Counted from the first letter of the stretch, positions 50,067 through 59,800 are shown. The stretch is 64,000 nt of DNA from Streptomyces musisoli (GCF_016741855.1 NZ_JAERRH010000004.1:434001-498000), one strand, 5' to 3'. Made by a program: numbers and translations. Notes: a model not told the origin generated them from the letters alone.

Positions 50067-50591
50067 TCAGGAGGCGGGCGGCTGCTCCGCCGCCGGAACG
50101 TTCTGCACCGACATCCGCGCCGAGAGCGCGTGATTGAAGCGGGTGAGGAGCGTGCAGAACTGCTCGCGCTCCTCCGGCGCCCAGTCGTGTGTCAGCTCGG
50201 CCATGAGCTGACGCCGTGACGAACGCACCTCCTCCAGCCGGGCGGCACCGCGCGGCGACAGCTGGAGCACCACCGCCCGCCCGTCCTCCGGGTGCGAGGT
50301 GCGCTTGACGAGCCCGGTGTCGACCAGGGGCGCCACCTGCCGGGTGACCGTGGAGGAGTCGATGCCCATGCTCGCCGCGAGCGCCTTGACGCCCATCGGG
50401 CCTTCCTTGTCGAGGCGGTTGAGCAGCAGGTACGCGGCGCGGTCCATGGAGTTGCGCACCTGGCCGACGCCGCCGAGCCGTGTTTGTTCGGCACGGCGGG
50501 CGAACACCGCTACCTCGTGCTGGAGGGTGTCGAGAAGACCGGTGTCACCGACGGTCGTCATGTCCATCGACATTTCAGGTGTTGTGGGCAT
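50067..50591 (-). CDS. MarR-family transcriptional regulator
   Basis: 174-residue winged-helix protein. DNA-binding region near residues 65-125: GVKALAASMGIDSSTVTRQV and VDTGLVKRTSHPEDGRAVVL QLSPRG; dimer helices flank it (YLLLNRLDKEG; TLLTRFNHAL). Such proteins are usually local repressors released by phenolic ligands or oxidants. The gene is divergent from threonine dehydratase (144 bp apart), but the DrrAB-type exporter downstream of ilvA is a more typical MarR target (inference). First ATG at 50591. Confidence 0.88.
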   Translation of the reverse strand: MPTTPEMSMDMTTVGDTGLLDTLQHEVAVFARRAEQTRLGGVGQVRNSMDRAAYLLLNRLDKEGPMGVKALAASMGIDSSTVTRQVAPLVDTGLVKRTSHPEDGRAVVLQLSPRGAARLEEVRSSRRQLMAELTHDWAPEEREQFCTLLTRFNHALSARMSVQNVPAAEQPPAS

Positions 50592-50735
50592 GGCCGGAGG
50601 CTCGCTTCATGAAGGGCTGCTGGGTTGGGGGACAGGGTACGCGGCCCGGCGCCGGCCCGTACCGGCGCTGCGGAAACCGGTCTCGCTGCTTGGTCACGCC
50701 CGTCGTGCGCGAACGTGAACTGCGATGCTGGAGTC

Positions 50736-51965
50736 ATGAGCTACCGCACGGCCGAATCCTTGCGTTCCGTAACTCTCGACGACGTGCGTGGCGCCCAGAA
50801 GATGCTCTCGGGCGTTGCCCGGGCGACGGCGATGGAGGGCAGCCGGCACCTGTCCCAGCTGATCGACGCACCGGTGCACCTGAAGTGCGAGAACCTTCAG
50901 CGGACCGGTTCGTTCAAGCTGCGCGGCGCCTATGTGCGGATCTCCGGGCTGCTGCCGGAGGAGCGGGCGGCCGGCGTGGTGGCCGCGAGCGCCGGCAACC
51001 ACGCGCAGGGCGTGGCGCTGGCCTCCTCGCTGCTGGGCGTGCACGCCACGGTGTTCATGCCGAAGGGCGCGCCGCTGCCGAAGATCAGCGCGACCCGGGA
51101 CTACGGCGCCGAGGTGCGCCTGCACGGCCAGGTGGTCGACGAGACGCTGGCCGCGGCCCAGGAGTACGCGGCCGAGACCGGCGCCGTGTTCATCCACCCC
51201 TTCGACCACCCGGACGTGATCGCCGGCCAGGGCACGGTCGGCCTGGAGATCCTGGAGCAGTGCCCCGAGGTGCGCACGATCGTCGTCGGCATGGGCGGCG
51301 GCGGACTCGCGGCCGGTATCGCGGTGGCGGTGAAGGCGATCCGCCCGGACGTCCGGATCGTCGGCGTGCAGGCGGAGGGCGCCGCCTGCTACCCGCCCTC
51401 GCTGGCCGCCGGGCACCCCGTGTCGCTGCGGAACCCGGCGACGATGGCCGACGGCATCAAGGTGGGGCGGCCGGGCGTGGTGCCGTTCGGGATCGTCGGC
51501 GAGCTGGTCGACGAGGTGCGGACGGTCAGCGAGGACCGGCTGTCGGCGGCGCTGCTGCTCTGCCTGGAGCGGGCCAAGCTCGTCGTGGAGCCCGCCGGGG
51601 CCAGTCCGGTCGCCGCGCTGCTGGCCGCGCCGGACGCCTTCGAGGGCCCGGTCGTCGCGGTGCTCTCCGGCGGCAACGTCGACCCGGTGCTGATGCAGCG
51701 CGTGCTGCGGCACGGCATGGCCGCGCAGGGCCGCTACCTCGCGGTACGGCTGCGGCTGACGGACCGGCCGGGTGCGCTCGCCACGCTCCTCGGGGTGCTG
51801 TCGGCGGTCGACGCCAACGTCCTCGACGTGAGCCATGTCCGTACCGACCCGCGGCTCGGGCTCACCGAGGCCGAGGTGGAGCTGCACCTGGAGACGAAGG
51901 GCCCGGCGCACTGCGTCGAGGTCGGCCGGGCCCTGCGGGACGCGGGCTACACGGTCACCGACTGA
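50736..51965 (+). CDS. ilvA: Threonine dehydratase (biosynthetic-like, single C-terminal ACT domain)
   Basis: 409-residue PLP fold type II enzyme. The PLP Lys is in RTGSFKLRGAYVRI, the Asn/phosphate loop is SAGNHAQGVALA and VGMGGGGLAAG, and LSGGNVDPVL is typical. A ~70-residue ACT-like domain ends the chain (YLAVRLRLTDRPGALATLLGVL). It deaminates L-threonine to 2-oxobutyrate, a precursor of isoleucine and, via propionyl-CoA, of polyketide extender units. One ACT domain matches the catabolic TdcB/actinobacterial type more than two-ACT biosynthetic IlvA. ATG 50736. Confidence 0.9.
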   Translation: MSYRTAESLRSVTLDDVRGAQKMLSGVARATAMEGSRHLSQLIDAPVHLKCENLQRTGSFKLRGAYVRISGLLPEERAAGVVAASAGNHAQGVALASSLLGVHATVFMPKGAPLPKISATRDYGAEVRLHGQVVDETLAAAQEYAAETGAVFIHPFDHPDVIAGQGTVGLEILEQCPEVRTIVVGMGGGGLAAGIAVAVKAIRPDVRIVGVQAEGAACYPPSLAAGHPVSLRNPATMADGIKVGRPGVVPFGIVGELVDEVRTVSEDRLSAALLLCLERAKLVVEPAGASPVAALLAAPDAFEGPVVAVLSGGNVDPVLMQRVLRHGMAAQGRYLAVRLRLTDRPGALATLLGVLSAVDANVLDVSHVRTDPRLGLTEAEVELHLETKGPAHCVEVGRALRDAGYTVTD

Positions 51966-52200
51966 CACCCGGGACCCACCACCCCCGGCTCCCGGACCCA
52001 CCACCCCCGTTCCAGGCCCCAGCACTCCGGCTCCCGGCCCGGGCACCGCCGTTTCGGGCCCCACCACCCCGGCTTCCCGGACCCGGCACCCCGGCTCCCG
52101 ATCCCACCACCCCGGCTTCCCGGACCCGGCACCCCGTTCCCGGCCCCAGCCCCACCGTTCCCGGCCCCGGCATCGCGGCGTCCCGGCCCCGCCACCCTCG
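51966..52200. repeat. Pro-rich-coding-like GC direct repeats after ilvA
   Basis: CCACCACCCCGGCTTCCCGG then ACCCGGCACCCCG recurs at 52061 and 52104 (43-bp offset); shorter GGCTCCCGGACCCACCACCCCCG units repeat from 51975. The block begins within 10 bp of the ilvA stop. Composition is C-rich on the plus strand. Confidence 0.7.
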
Positions 52201-52244
52201 GGGTGTGCACCGCCGTCACCCGCCCGTGTGAAATCTATTGAGAG

Positions 52245-52260
52245 ACGCGATACATCGCGT
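52245..52260. promoter_or_regulatory. Palindromic operator upstream of the DrrA-type ATPase gene
   Basis: ACGCGATACATCGCGT: arms ACGCGAT and ATCGCGT are perfect inverted repeats around AC, directly followed by a TTATGGT -10-like element. AT-rich promoter sequence (AAATCTATTGAG) precedes it. The form fits PadR/TetR-type sites; no such regulator is adjacent. Confidence 0.6.
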
Positions 52261-52431
52261 TATGGTTTCCCGCATGGCCGCCGATCGCCGATCGCCGGCA
52301 GCCGGCAGTCGATCGCCGGGCGTCCGCCCACGTCCGTGCGACGGTCGCCGGCGCCGACGTGTCGCAGGGGGCCCACGGCAACTGTTGCGGACAACCCCCG
52401 CACCGAGATCCCCGACGACGTGGAGACAGAG

Positions 52432-53415
52432 ATGCCAGGCGCCATCTATGCCGAAGGCCTGGTGAAGACCTTCGGTGACGTACGGGCACTGGACGGCGTA
52501 GACCTCGATGTGCCCGAGGGCACGGTCCTCGGCCTGCTCGGGCCGAACGGCGCCGGCAAGACGACGGCGGTCCGCTGCCTGACGACCCTGCTGCGCCCCG
52601 ACAGCGGCAAGGCGGTCGTCGCGGGCGTGGACGTGCTGCGGCACCCCGACGCCGTGCGCCGCTCCATAGGCCTGTCCGGCCAGTTCGCGGCGGTCGACGA
52701 GTACCTGACCGGCCGGGAGAACCTGCGGATGGTCGGCCAGCTGTACCAGATGCGGGCGAAGGCGGCCAAGGCGCGCGCCGCGGAGCTGCTGGACCAGTTC
52801 AACCTCGCGGACGCCGCCGACCGCCCCGCCAAGACCTACTCCGGTGGCATGCGCCGCCGGCTGGATCTCGCCGCGGCCCTCGTGGTCTCGCCGCCGGTGA
52901 TGTTCATGGACGAACCGACGACGGGCCTCGACCCGCGCAACCGCCAGCAGCTATGGGAGGTCATCAAACAGCTCGTTCTGGGCGGTACGACCCTGCTGCT
53001 CACCACGCAGTACCTGGAAGAGGCCGACCACCTGGCCCACGACATCGCGGTCGTCGACCACGGCCGGGTCATCGCCAAGGGCACCTCCGACCAGCTCAAG
53101 GCCCGCACCGGCGGCGAGCGCGTCGAGGTCGTGGTGCACGAGCGCGAGCACATCGCGACCGCCGCGGAGGTGCTGCGCGGCTTCGGCAAGGGCGAGACCA
53201 CGGTCGAGGAGCACATCCGCAAGCTCACGGTGCCCGTCACCGGCGGCGCCAAGCTGCTCGCCGAGGTCATCCGCGAGCTGGACGCGCGCGGGATCGAGAT
53301 GGACGACGTCGGGCTGCGCCGCCCCACCCTCGACGACGTCTTCCTGTCCCTGACGGGCCATGCGGCGGAGGCCGCCGGCCAGGGCGAGCAGAACGGCAAG
53401 GAGGCCGTGAAATGA
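52432..53415 (+). CDS. DrrA-type ABC exporter ATPase
   Basis: 327 residues: Walker A LGPNGAGKTTAVRCL, Q-loop GQFAAVDEYLTGRENLRMVG, signature YSGGMRRRLDLAAAL, Walker B VMFMDEPTTGLDPRNR, switch His replaced by Gln in LLTTQYLEEADHLA. The C-terminal ~90 residues (VVVHEREHIATAAEVLRGFG ... RRPTLDDVFLSLTG) are the DrrA-specific regulatory extension. These systems export drugs such as daunorubicin. ATG with GGAGA upstream. The permease start overlaps its stop (ATGA). Confidence 0.92.
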   Translation: MPGAIYAEGLVKTFGDVRALDGVDLDVPEGTVLGLLGPNGAGKTTAVRCLTTLLRPDSGKAVVAGVDVLRHPDAVRRSIGLSGQFAAVDEYLTGRENLRMVGQLYQMRAKAAKARAAELLDQFNLADAADRPAKTYSGGMRRRLDLAAALVVSPPVMFMDEPTTGLDPRNRQQLWEVIKQLVLGGTTLLLTTQYLEEADHLAHDIAVVDHGRVIAKGTSDQLKARTGGERVEVVVHEREHIATAAEVLRGFGKGETTVEEHIRKLTVPVTGGAKLLAEVIRELDARGIEMDDVGLRRPTLDDVFLSLTGHAAEAAGQGEQNGKEAVK

Positions 53416-54269
53416 GCACCGTCACCGAGGCCGTACCCGTCGCGGCGCACGGCAACCCCGTGAGCCGGTCCGTCCGTGACTCGCTGATCGTCGCCCGGCG
53501 CAATCTGATCCGCATGTCCAGGATCCCGGAAATGCTGATCTTCGGGCTGATCCAGCCGATCATGTTCGTGGTGCTGTTCACCTACGTGTTCGGCGGCTCC
53601 ATGAAGATCGGCGCCAGCACCAGCGCGCTCGACTACAAGAACTTCCTGATGGCCGGCATCTTCGCGCAGACCGTCACCTTCGCCACCGCCGGCTCCGGCG
53701 CCGGCATCGCCGACGACATGCACAAGGGCCTCATCGACCGCTTCCGCTCGCTGCCCATGGCGCGTGGCGCGGTACTGACCGGCCGCACGCTCGCCGACCT
53801 GGTGCAGACGGCGCTCACCCTGCTGGTCCTCGCCGTCGTCGCGCTGCTGGTCGGCTGGCGGGCCGGCTCCGACGGCGCGACGAACCCCGGCAAGATCCTC
53901 GCCGCCTTCGGCCTGCTGCTCCTGCTCGGGTACGCGTTCACCTGGATCGGGGCGCTGATAGGACTCTCCGTACGGACCCCGGAGGCGGCCACCTCCGGCG
54001 GGCTGATCTGGCTCTTCCCGGTGACCTTCCTCTCCAACGCGTTCGTGGACACCGGCAACATGACGCCGTGGCTGCGGCACATAGCCGAGTGGAACCCGTT
54101 CAGCGCCACCGTCCAGGCGACCCGCGTGCTGTTCGCCAACCCCGGGCAGTCGGACTCGGGCGCGTGGCCGATGGAGCACCCGGTCTGGGCCTCACTGATC
54201 TACTCGGTCCTGATCATCCTGGTCTTCCGCACCCTCGCGGTGCGCAAGTACCGCTCGGCGACCGCCTGA
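53412..54269 (+). CDS. ABC-2 type exporter permease (DrrB-like)
   Basis: 285 residues with six membrane helices: IPEMLIFGLIQPIMFVVLFT YVFGGSMK (the typical ABC-2 start), FLMAGIFAQTVTFATAG, ALTLLVLAVVALLVGW, ILAAFGLLLLLGYAFTWIGAL, GLIWLFPVTFLSNAFVDT and VWASLIYSVLIILVF. The conserved E/D-R motif IDRFRSLPMARGAVLTGR is the coupling region. The start overlaps the ATPase stop by 4 bp. Substrate unknown; MarR and ilvA lie upstream, greA converges downstream. Confidence 0.92.
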   Translation: MSTVTEAVPVAAHGNPVSRSVRDSLIVARRNLIRMSRIPEMLIFGLIQPIMFVVLFTYVFGGSMKIGASTSALDYKNFLMAGIFAQTVTFATAGSGAGIADDMHKGLIDRFRSLPMARGAVLTGRTLADLVQTALTLLVLAVVALLVGWRAGSDGATNPGKILAAFGLLLLLGYAFTWIGALIGLSVRTPEAATSGGLIWLFPVTFLSNAFVDTGNMTPWLRHIAEWNPFSATVQATRVLFANPGQSDSGAWPMEHPVWASLIYSVLIILVFRTLAVRKYRSATA

Positions 54270-54313
54270 CGCGCGGGGCACCGGCCGCGCGACGGTTTCC
54301 GGGCATGACAAAA

Positions 54314-54343
54314 CCCCCGGCGGCCCTCAGGGGCCGCCGGGGG
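54314..54343. terminator. Bidirectional terminator between exporter operon and greA
   Basis: CCCCCGGCGGCCC / GGGCCGCCGGGGG, perfect 13-bp stem with a 3-4-base loop. On the greA side it is followed by GTTTT (minus strand), a standard intrinsic terminator; the exporter side has no T-run. Confidence 0.85.
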
Positions 54344-54366
54344 CACGAAGCGAACCGGGGAAGGGG

Positions 54367-54867
54367 TCAGCCCGAGTAGGGCTCGGCCTTCAGGATCCGC
54401 ACGGAGGCCTTCTTGCCGTTCGGCAGCTCGTACTCCGCGTCGTCGCCGACCTTGTGGCCGATCACGCCCGAGCCGAGCGGGGACTGCGGGGAGTACGTCT
54501 CGATGTCGGCGCTCGCGTACTCGCGCGAGGCGAGCAGGAACGTCAGCGTGTCGTCCTCGTCACCGTCGAAGGCGATCGTGACGACCATGCCCGGCGCGAC
54601 GGCACCGTCGGCGGAGGCCGGAGCCTCGCCCACCTTCGCGTTCTCGAGAAGCTGGGTCAGCTGCCGCACACGCAGCTCCTGCTTGCCCTGCTCCTCCTTG
54701 GCCGCGTGGTACCCGCCGTTCTCGCGCAGGTCGCCCTCCTCGCGCGCGGCCGCGATCTTGGCGGCGATCTCCGTGCGCGCAGGACCAGTAAGGTACTCAA
54801 GCTCGACCTTGAGCTTGTTGTACGCCTCCTGGGTCAGCCAGGTGACGTTCTCGCTGGTCTGGGTCAC
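54367..54867 (-). CDS. greA: Transcription elongation factor GreA
   Basis: 166 residues in two parts. The coiled-coil (~1-80: WLTQEAYNKLKVELEYLTGPA RTE ... AAREEGDLRENGGYHAAKEEQGKQELRVRQLTQLL) carries the acidic tip, and the C-terminal FKBP-like domain has YSPQSPLGSGVIGHKVGDDAEYELPNG. It rescues backtracked RNA polymerase by stimulating transcript cleavage. GTG 54867 with GAGGAG upstream is chosen; the frame's upstream ATG has no support. Ends at a strong terminator. Confidence 0.94.
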   Translation of the reverse strand: MTQTSENVTWLTQEAYNKLKVELEYLTGPARTEIAAKIAAAREEGDLRENGGYHAAKEEQGKQELRVRQLTQLLENAKVGEAPASADGAVAPGMVVTIAFDGDEDDTLTFLLASREYASADIETYSPQSPLGSGVIGHKVGDDAEYELPNGKKASVRILKAEPYSG

Positions 54868-55057
54868 AGGGTGCTCCTCGTCGGTACTGGGAATACAAAG
54901 CATCGCCCTACCCAGAAGAATGTTCCCTCTCGGGTGGGCGAAACCACGAGCCTAACAATTCACGGCCGGAAGGGGGAGGACATAAGCCATAAGAATCAGA
55001 ACAACGCAGGTCGGGGCCTACGCATTCCGGGCGAAGCCGGGGAGTGTCCGGCGGCCG

Positions 55058-55456
55058 TCAGCCGGTGTGGCAGCCCAGCAGCTGCGCCGTCGTCCCCCGC
55101 GCCGTCGTACGGAGCGTGACGACCTTGTCGATCCGCGTGGCCGAGCCGGAGAAGCGGAAGTCGGCCCGGCCGACCTCGGCGCCGTCGGACGACTGGGACC
55201 GCAGGGTGCAGTAGCCGGAGGCGCCGGCGTCCTTGTGGACCTCGAGATGGACCTGGACCGCGTCGTCGGACGCCTTGAAGGCGATGACCTGGGCGCTGAT
55301 CTCGTTCTCGGCGACGTAGTGGTACGCGAAGTAGCCGATCAGTGCGAGCAGCACCGCGCCCAGCACCGACCCGGCGATCTTGAGCTTGCGGTCGGCGCGC
55401 TCGTCCGAGGGGCGGCCGTAGCGGCCCTCGGGCAGCCGCGTGCTCGCGGTACTCAT
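55058..55456 (-). CDS. DUF4307-type membrane protein
   Basis: 132 residues: an Arg-rich N-terminus (LPEGRYGRPSDERADRKLKI), one transmembrane helix (AGSVLGAVLLALIGYFAYHY) and an extracytoplasmic beta-rich domain with two cysteines (GYCTLRSQ ... LLGCHTG) likely forming a disulfide. This matches the actinobacterial DUF4307 family, usually found beside mca and greA, as here, with unknown function. ATG 55456 is divergent from mca. Confidence 0.85.
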   Translation of the reverse strand: MSTASTRLPEGRYGRPSDERADRKLKIAGSVLGAVLLALIGYFAYHYVAENEISAQVIAFKASDDAVQVHLEVHKDAGASGYCTLRSQSSDGAEVGRADFRFSGSATRIDKVVTLRTTARGTTAQLLGCHTG

Positions 55457-55610
55457 GATCGTCCTCTCCGCGGAATTATTCGCCCCCCGTTTCGGTCACT
55501 ATAGAAGCCTTCGCCCGCCGTTCGACCGCCGCCCCTCACCGACGTACCCCCGGGACGGCATCATTGAATGCCCCACGAACCCGGGGCGCCGACTTAACGA
55601 GGATTGAGTC

Positions 55611-56492
55611 TTGACTGACCAGTTGCGACTGATGGCCGTCCACGCGCACCCCGACGACGAGTCGAGCAAGGGCGCGGCCACCATGGCGAAGTACGTGTCC
55701 GAGGGGGTGGACGTGCTGGTGGTGACCTGCACCGGCGGAGAGCGCGGGTCCATCCTCAATCCCAAGCTTCAGGGCGACGCGTACATCGAGGAGCACATCC
55801 ACGAGGTGCGCAAGAAGGAGATGGACGAGGCCCGCGAGATCCTCGGCGTCGAGCAGGAGTGGCTCGGCTTCGTGGACTCCGGCCTGCCGGAGGGCGACCC
55901 GCTGCCGCCGCTGCCCGAGGGCTGCTTCGCCCTGGAGGACGTCGACAAGGCGGCCGGTGAGCTGGTGCGGAAGATCCGTTCCTTCCGCCCGCAGGTGATC
56001 ACCACCTACGACGAGAACGGCGGCTACCCGCACCCCGACCACATCATGACCCACAAGATCTCCATGGTGGCGTTCGAGGGCTCGGCGGACACCGAGAAGT
56101 ACCCGGAGGCCGAGTTCGGTCCCGCCTACCAGCCGCAGAAGCTCTACTACAACCAGGGCTTCAACCGCCCCCGCACCGAGGCGCTGCACCAGGCGATGCT
56201 CGACCACGGCCTGGAGTCCCCGTACGGGGACTGGCTCAAGCGGTGGGACGAGATGGAGCGCTCGGAGCGCACGCTGACCACCCACGTCCCGTGCGCGGAC
56301 TTCTTCGAGATCCGTGACAAGGCGCTGATCGCCCACGCCACGCAGATCGACCCGGACGGCGGCTGGTTCAAGGTGCCGCTGGAGCTCCAGCGGAAGGTCT
56401 GGCCCACCGAGGAGTACGAGCTGGCGAAGTCTCTCGTCGATACGTCCATCCCCGAGGACGACCTCTTCGCGGGCATCCGGGACAATGCCTGA
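55611..56492 (+). CDS. mca: Mycothiol S-conjugate amidase
   Basis: 293-residue LmbE-superfamily zinc hydrolase. Zinc and catalytic motif AVHAHPDDESSKG at the N-terminus, the second zinc motif TTYDENGGYPHPDHIMTHKI, and a C-terminal substrate region (HVPCADFFEIRDKALIAHATQ IDP). It cleaves mycothiol-toxin conjugates to a mercapturic acid, a detoxification role in actinobacteria. The length and the ENGGYPHPDH motif favour Mca over MshB (shorter). TTG start: GAGG precedes at proper spacing and the family starts here. Confidence 0.94.
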   Translation: MTDQLRLMAVHAHPDDESSKGAATMAKYVSEGVDVLVVTCTGGERGSILNPKLQGDAYIEEHIHEVRKKEMDEAREILGVEQEWLGFVDSGLPEGDPLPPLPEGCFALEDVDKAAGELVRKIRSFRPQVITTYDENGGYPHPDHIMTHKISMVAFEGSADTEKYPEAEFGPAYQPQKLYYNQGFNRPRTEALHQAMLDHGLESPYGDWLKRWDEMERSERTLTTHVPCADFFEIRDKALIAHATQIDPDGGWFKVPLELQRKVWPTEEYELAKSLVDTSIPEDDLFAGIRDNA

Positions 56493-56730
56493 CATGAGCG
56501 CAAGCGTGAGCCTGGCAGTGACGCATCTCGTCCCCCTCGCCAAGGAGGTCGACAAGAACAAGGTCACCCCCGGCGTCCTCGGCTTCATCGTCTTCGCGGT
56601 GATGGCCCTGGCCGTGTGGGGCCTGATGAAGTCGATGAGCAAGCACATGCAGAAGGTCGACTTCAAGGAGTCCCCGGACGCCGAGGTGGAGCCGGCCGAG
56701 AAGACCGACTCCACCGCACAGCGGGGCTGA
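56485..56730 (+). CDS. Small membrane protein coupled to mca
   Basis: 81-residue protein: short N-terminus, one helix (VLGFIVFAVMALAVWGLM, ~residues 30-47), then a charged cytoplasmic tail (SMSKHMQKVDFKESPDAEVE). The ATG at 56485 overlaps the mca stop by 8 bp; an internal ATG at 56494 is the alternative. The gene is regularly placed after mca in Streptomyces. Its job is unknown; it may tether or partner Mca. The stop lies in a direct repeat. Confidence 0.78.
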   Translation: MPDMSASVSLAVTHLVPLAKEVDKNKVTPGVLGFIVFAVMALAVWGLMKSMSKHMQKVDFKESPDAEVEPAEKTDSTAQRG

Positions 56731-56820
56731 CCCCGAGGGTCGTCCATCGCGGCACGGGGCTGACCGCGAGGGTCGTCCATCGCACAGCGGCGCGCCATGG
56801 GGCTGACCGCGGGGGTCAGC
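56721..56820. repeat. Three-copy direct repeat spanning two convergent stop codons
   Basis: CGGGGCTGACC(C/G)CGAGGGTCGTCC-type units begin at about 56722, 56755 and 56798. The first contains the stop of the mca-coupled gene (TGA 56728-56730). The last forms a perfect stem GCTGACC-GCGGG-GGTCAGC (56802-56820) that contains the stop of the minus-strand NTPase (TCA 56816-56818). Confidence 0.8.
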
Positions 56821-59800
56821 GGTCCGCCGGTACCGCCACTCCCATCACCTCCCGGGCGTGGCGGTCCGGAGTCATGCGCAGCCGCCATGCCTGCCAGCCG
56901 GCCTCCAGCTGGACCCCCCGCTCCAGCAGCAGGGCGTAAGCCGAGACGTAGTCGTCCAGCTTCTCGTCCCGCAGCGGATGCGTGGCGCGGGCCAGCTGGG
57001 CCAGCTCCTCCTGGGCGACCGCCGTGCCCACCTCCACCCCGCCCGGCGCCGCGTACGGCAGCAGGGTGCAGCGCAGGAAGCGGGCCCAGTCCTCGCCGCG
57101 CCGGTCGCCGTAAGACGCGAACAGAGCGAGCGCCTCGTCGCACAGCGCCAGCGCCTGCTGGGTGCGGGCGTTGCCCGCGTCCACCACGGCCAGCTCCAGG
57201 CAGGTCCAGGCCTCGCCGTGGGCGACGCCGATGCGCTGGAAGTCGGCGCGCGCGTCCACCAGCAGCTGACGGGCGAACCCCGAGTTGAGCAGCGAGCCCG
57301 TCTGCGCGGCCCGCTGGTCCCGGGTCACCCGCGCCGAGTGGTGCCGGGCGCAGGCCAGGCCGTACACGTCCCGCATCCGGGAGAACATCGTCCGGGACCG
57401 CTCCAGGTCGCGTACCGCCTGGTCCAGCTCGCCGGTCTCCTCCAGCGCCTGCCCCAGGTAGTACAGCGTCCACGCCTCACCGCGCACGTCCTCGTTGTCC
57501 CGGTGCCGGGCGACCGCCTGCCGCAGGGCCTCCACGGCGGCGGAGGGCTCGCCGGCCACCAGCCGGGCCCGGGCCAGCTGGGTCAGCGCCCACGCCTCCC
57601 CACGGGCGTCGCGGGTCCGGCCGTACCGCTCCAGAGCGGCCCGCAGCTCCGTCTCCCCGCGCGGCACGTCCCCCAGCCGCAGCGCCAGCTGGCCCAGCTG
57701 GAAGTGCGCCCACGCCTCGCCGTGCACCGAGCCGCCCTCGCGGTGCAGGACCAGGGAGCGGGTGAGCAGGTCCTGCGCCTCCGCCAGCCGGGCCCGGTCC
57801 CGCTGGACCGCCGCCAGCGCGTGCATCGTCCACGCCCGGTCCGTCGCCAGCTCCGGCGCCGCCTGCATGTCCAGCGCCTCCTGGAGCCTGGCCGCCGCCT
57901 CCGTGAGGTTGCCCTGATGGTGCAGCGTGATCCCGAGCGAGCACAGGGCGCGGGCCGCCCCGGCGTCGTGATGGGCCTCCCGGTACAGGTCCACGACCGA
58001 GGTCAGCGTGGTGCGTGCCTTGTCCAGCTCGCCCAGCTGCCGGGCCGCGATACCGGTACGCCACTGCACCGAGCGCACCAGCAGCCCCTGGTCCACCGAC
58101 TGCGCCAGCTCACTGATCTCACCGAGCCGGTACAGGTCGCCGCGCAGCAGGCAGTAGTCGCACAGCGCGCCGAGCAGGTTCAGCACCGGTGCCTGGTTCA
58201 CGCCCTCCGCGTGCCGCAGGGCCGCCGTGATGAAGCTGGACTCGTCGTCCAGCCAGCGCAGCGCCTCGTCGAGCGAGGGGAAGCCGTGCGAGCCGAACTG
58301 GTTCGACCGCGTCGACATGTTCCCGTCCACCAGGCGCAGCACCGAGTCGGCGAGTTCCGCGTAGTTCACGATCAGCCGTTCCTGCGCCGCCGCGCGCTCG
58401 GCCGGGTCCTCCTCGTCCAGCAGCCGGGCGTGCGCGAAGGCCCGCACCAGGTCGTGCAGCCGGTAGCGGCTGCCGCGCACATGGTCGATCAGCCCGGCCC
58501 GGGAGAGCGCCACCAGATGCCGGGTGGCCTCCGCCTCGTCGGTGGCCAGCAGCGCGGCGGCCGCCGCCGCGCCCAGCGAGGCCCGGCCCGCCAGGGCGAG
58601 CCTCCTGAGCAGCCGGCGGGTGGGTTCCGGCTGGTCGGTGTAGCGCAGCCACAGGGCCCTCTCCACCGGTTCCACCGGGCCGTAGGCGCCCAGGTCCGTG
58701 GCCAGCTGCCGGGGTGAGCGCGGGCCGAGCGCCGATCCCGCGACCCGCAGCGCCAGCGGCAGCCCCCCGCACAACCGGCCCACCTGGTCGGCGGACTCGG
58801 CGTCGTACGGCCCCGAGGCGTCCTCGGCCGTCGCGGACAGCAGCTCCTCGGCGCCCGCCGCGTCCAGCGCCCGCACCGGCAGCTCATGCACCCAGGCCTG
58901 AAGGTCCGCGGGCAGGTCGAGGGGCGTCCGGCTGGTCACCAGCACCAGGCTGTCGGACCGCTCCGGCACCAGGGAGCGCACCTGCTCGGGGTCCGAGGCG
59001 TCGTCCAGCACGATCGTCACCGGCAGACCGGTCAGGTGCCGGTGGTACAGCTCGCTGAGCCGCTTGACCTGCTGGTCGGGGGAGGAGCGCTCCCGGAACA
59101 GCAGCTGTTCACGCGGTGCGCCCAGCCGGTTCAGCAGGTGCAGCAGGGCGTCCCGGGTGGCCAGCGGCGCCTCCTCGCGGCTGCCGCCGCGCAGGTCAAC
59201 CACCACGGCGCCCCGGAAGTGGTCCCGCAGCTCGTGCGCCGCGCGCACGGCGAGCGTGGTCCGGCCGGAGCCGGGTTCGCCGTGCAGCACGACCACCGTC
59301 GGCCGGGTCTCGGTGGCCGCCCGGGCCGCCTGCGCCCACTGCCTGATCCGCCCCAGCTCCTCCCGGCGCCCCGCGAACGGGCCGTCGGCCTCCGGCAGAT
59401 GGCCGAACGACTGCTCCAGCACCGAGCGCCTGCGGGCCGCCGCGCTCTTGTCCGTGCCGCGCAGCGCCGGGCCGGCGGTCTTCTTCGCGCCGGTGGAGGC
59501 GCTGATCACCCGCTGCTGGTCGAGGAACGGCCGGATGCCCCGCACCTCCAGCGCGGTGAGCCACTGCAACCGCAGCTGTTCCGCGCCGCCGGGCTGGCCG
59601 GCCGCGCCCGCGCGGTGGTGGGCGGCGGGCAGATGGGCACCGGCCACCTTCACCACGGTGGCGGCGGCGCCGACCACGGCCGCGGTGGCACCCGCGCCGA
59701 CGGCCGGTCCGGCGCCCGTGCCGAGCGCGAGGTCGGCGACGGCGGCGGCGACGGCCGCAACGGCAGCCACCAGCAGGGCCGTTCCGGCGCCGGCGCGCGC

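Larger units (their letters stand above)
51966..52431. other. Intergenic region between ilvA and the drrAB-type operon
   Basis: 466 bp without a gene. The first ~240 bp are GC-rich direct repeats (below). The remainder holds AT-containing promoter-like DNA around the dyad at 52245-52260 and then ~170 bp of leader with CCGATCGCCGATCGCCGG repeats before the ATPase ATG. Confidence 0.6.
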
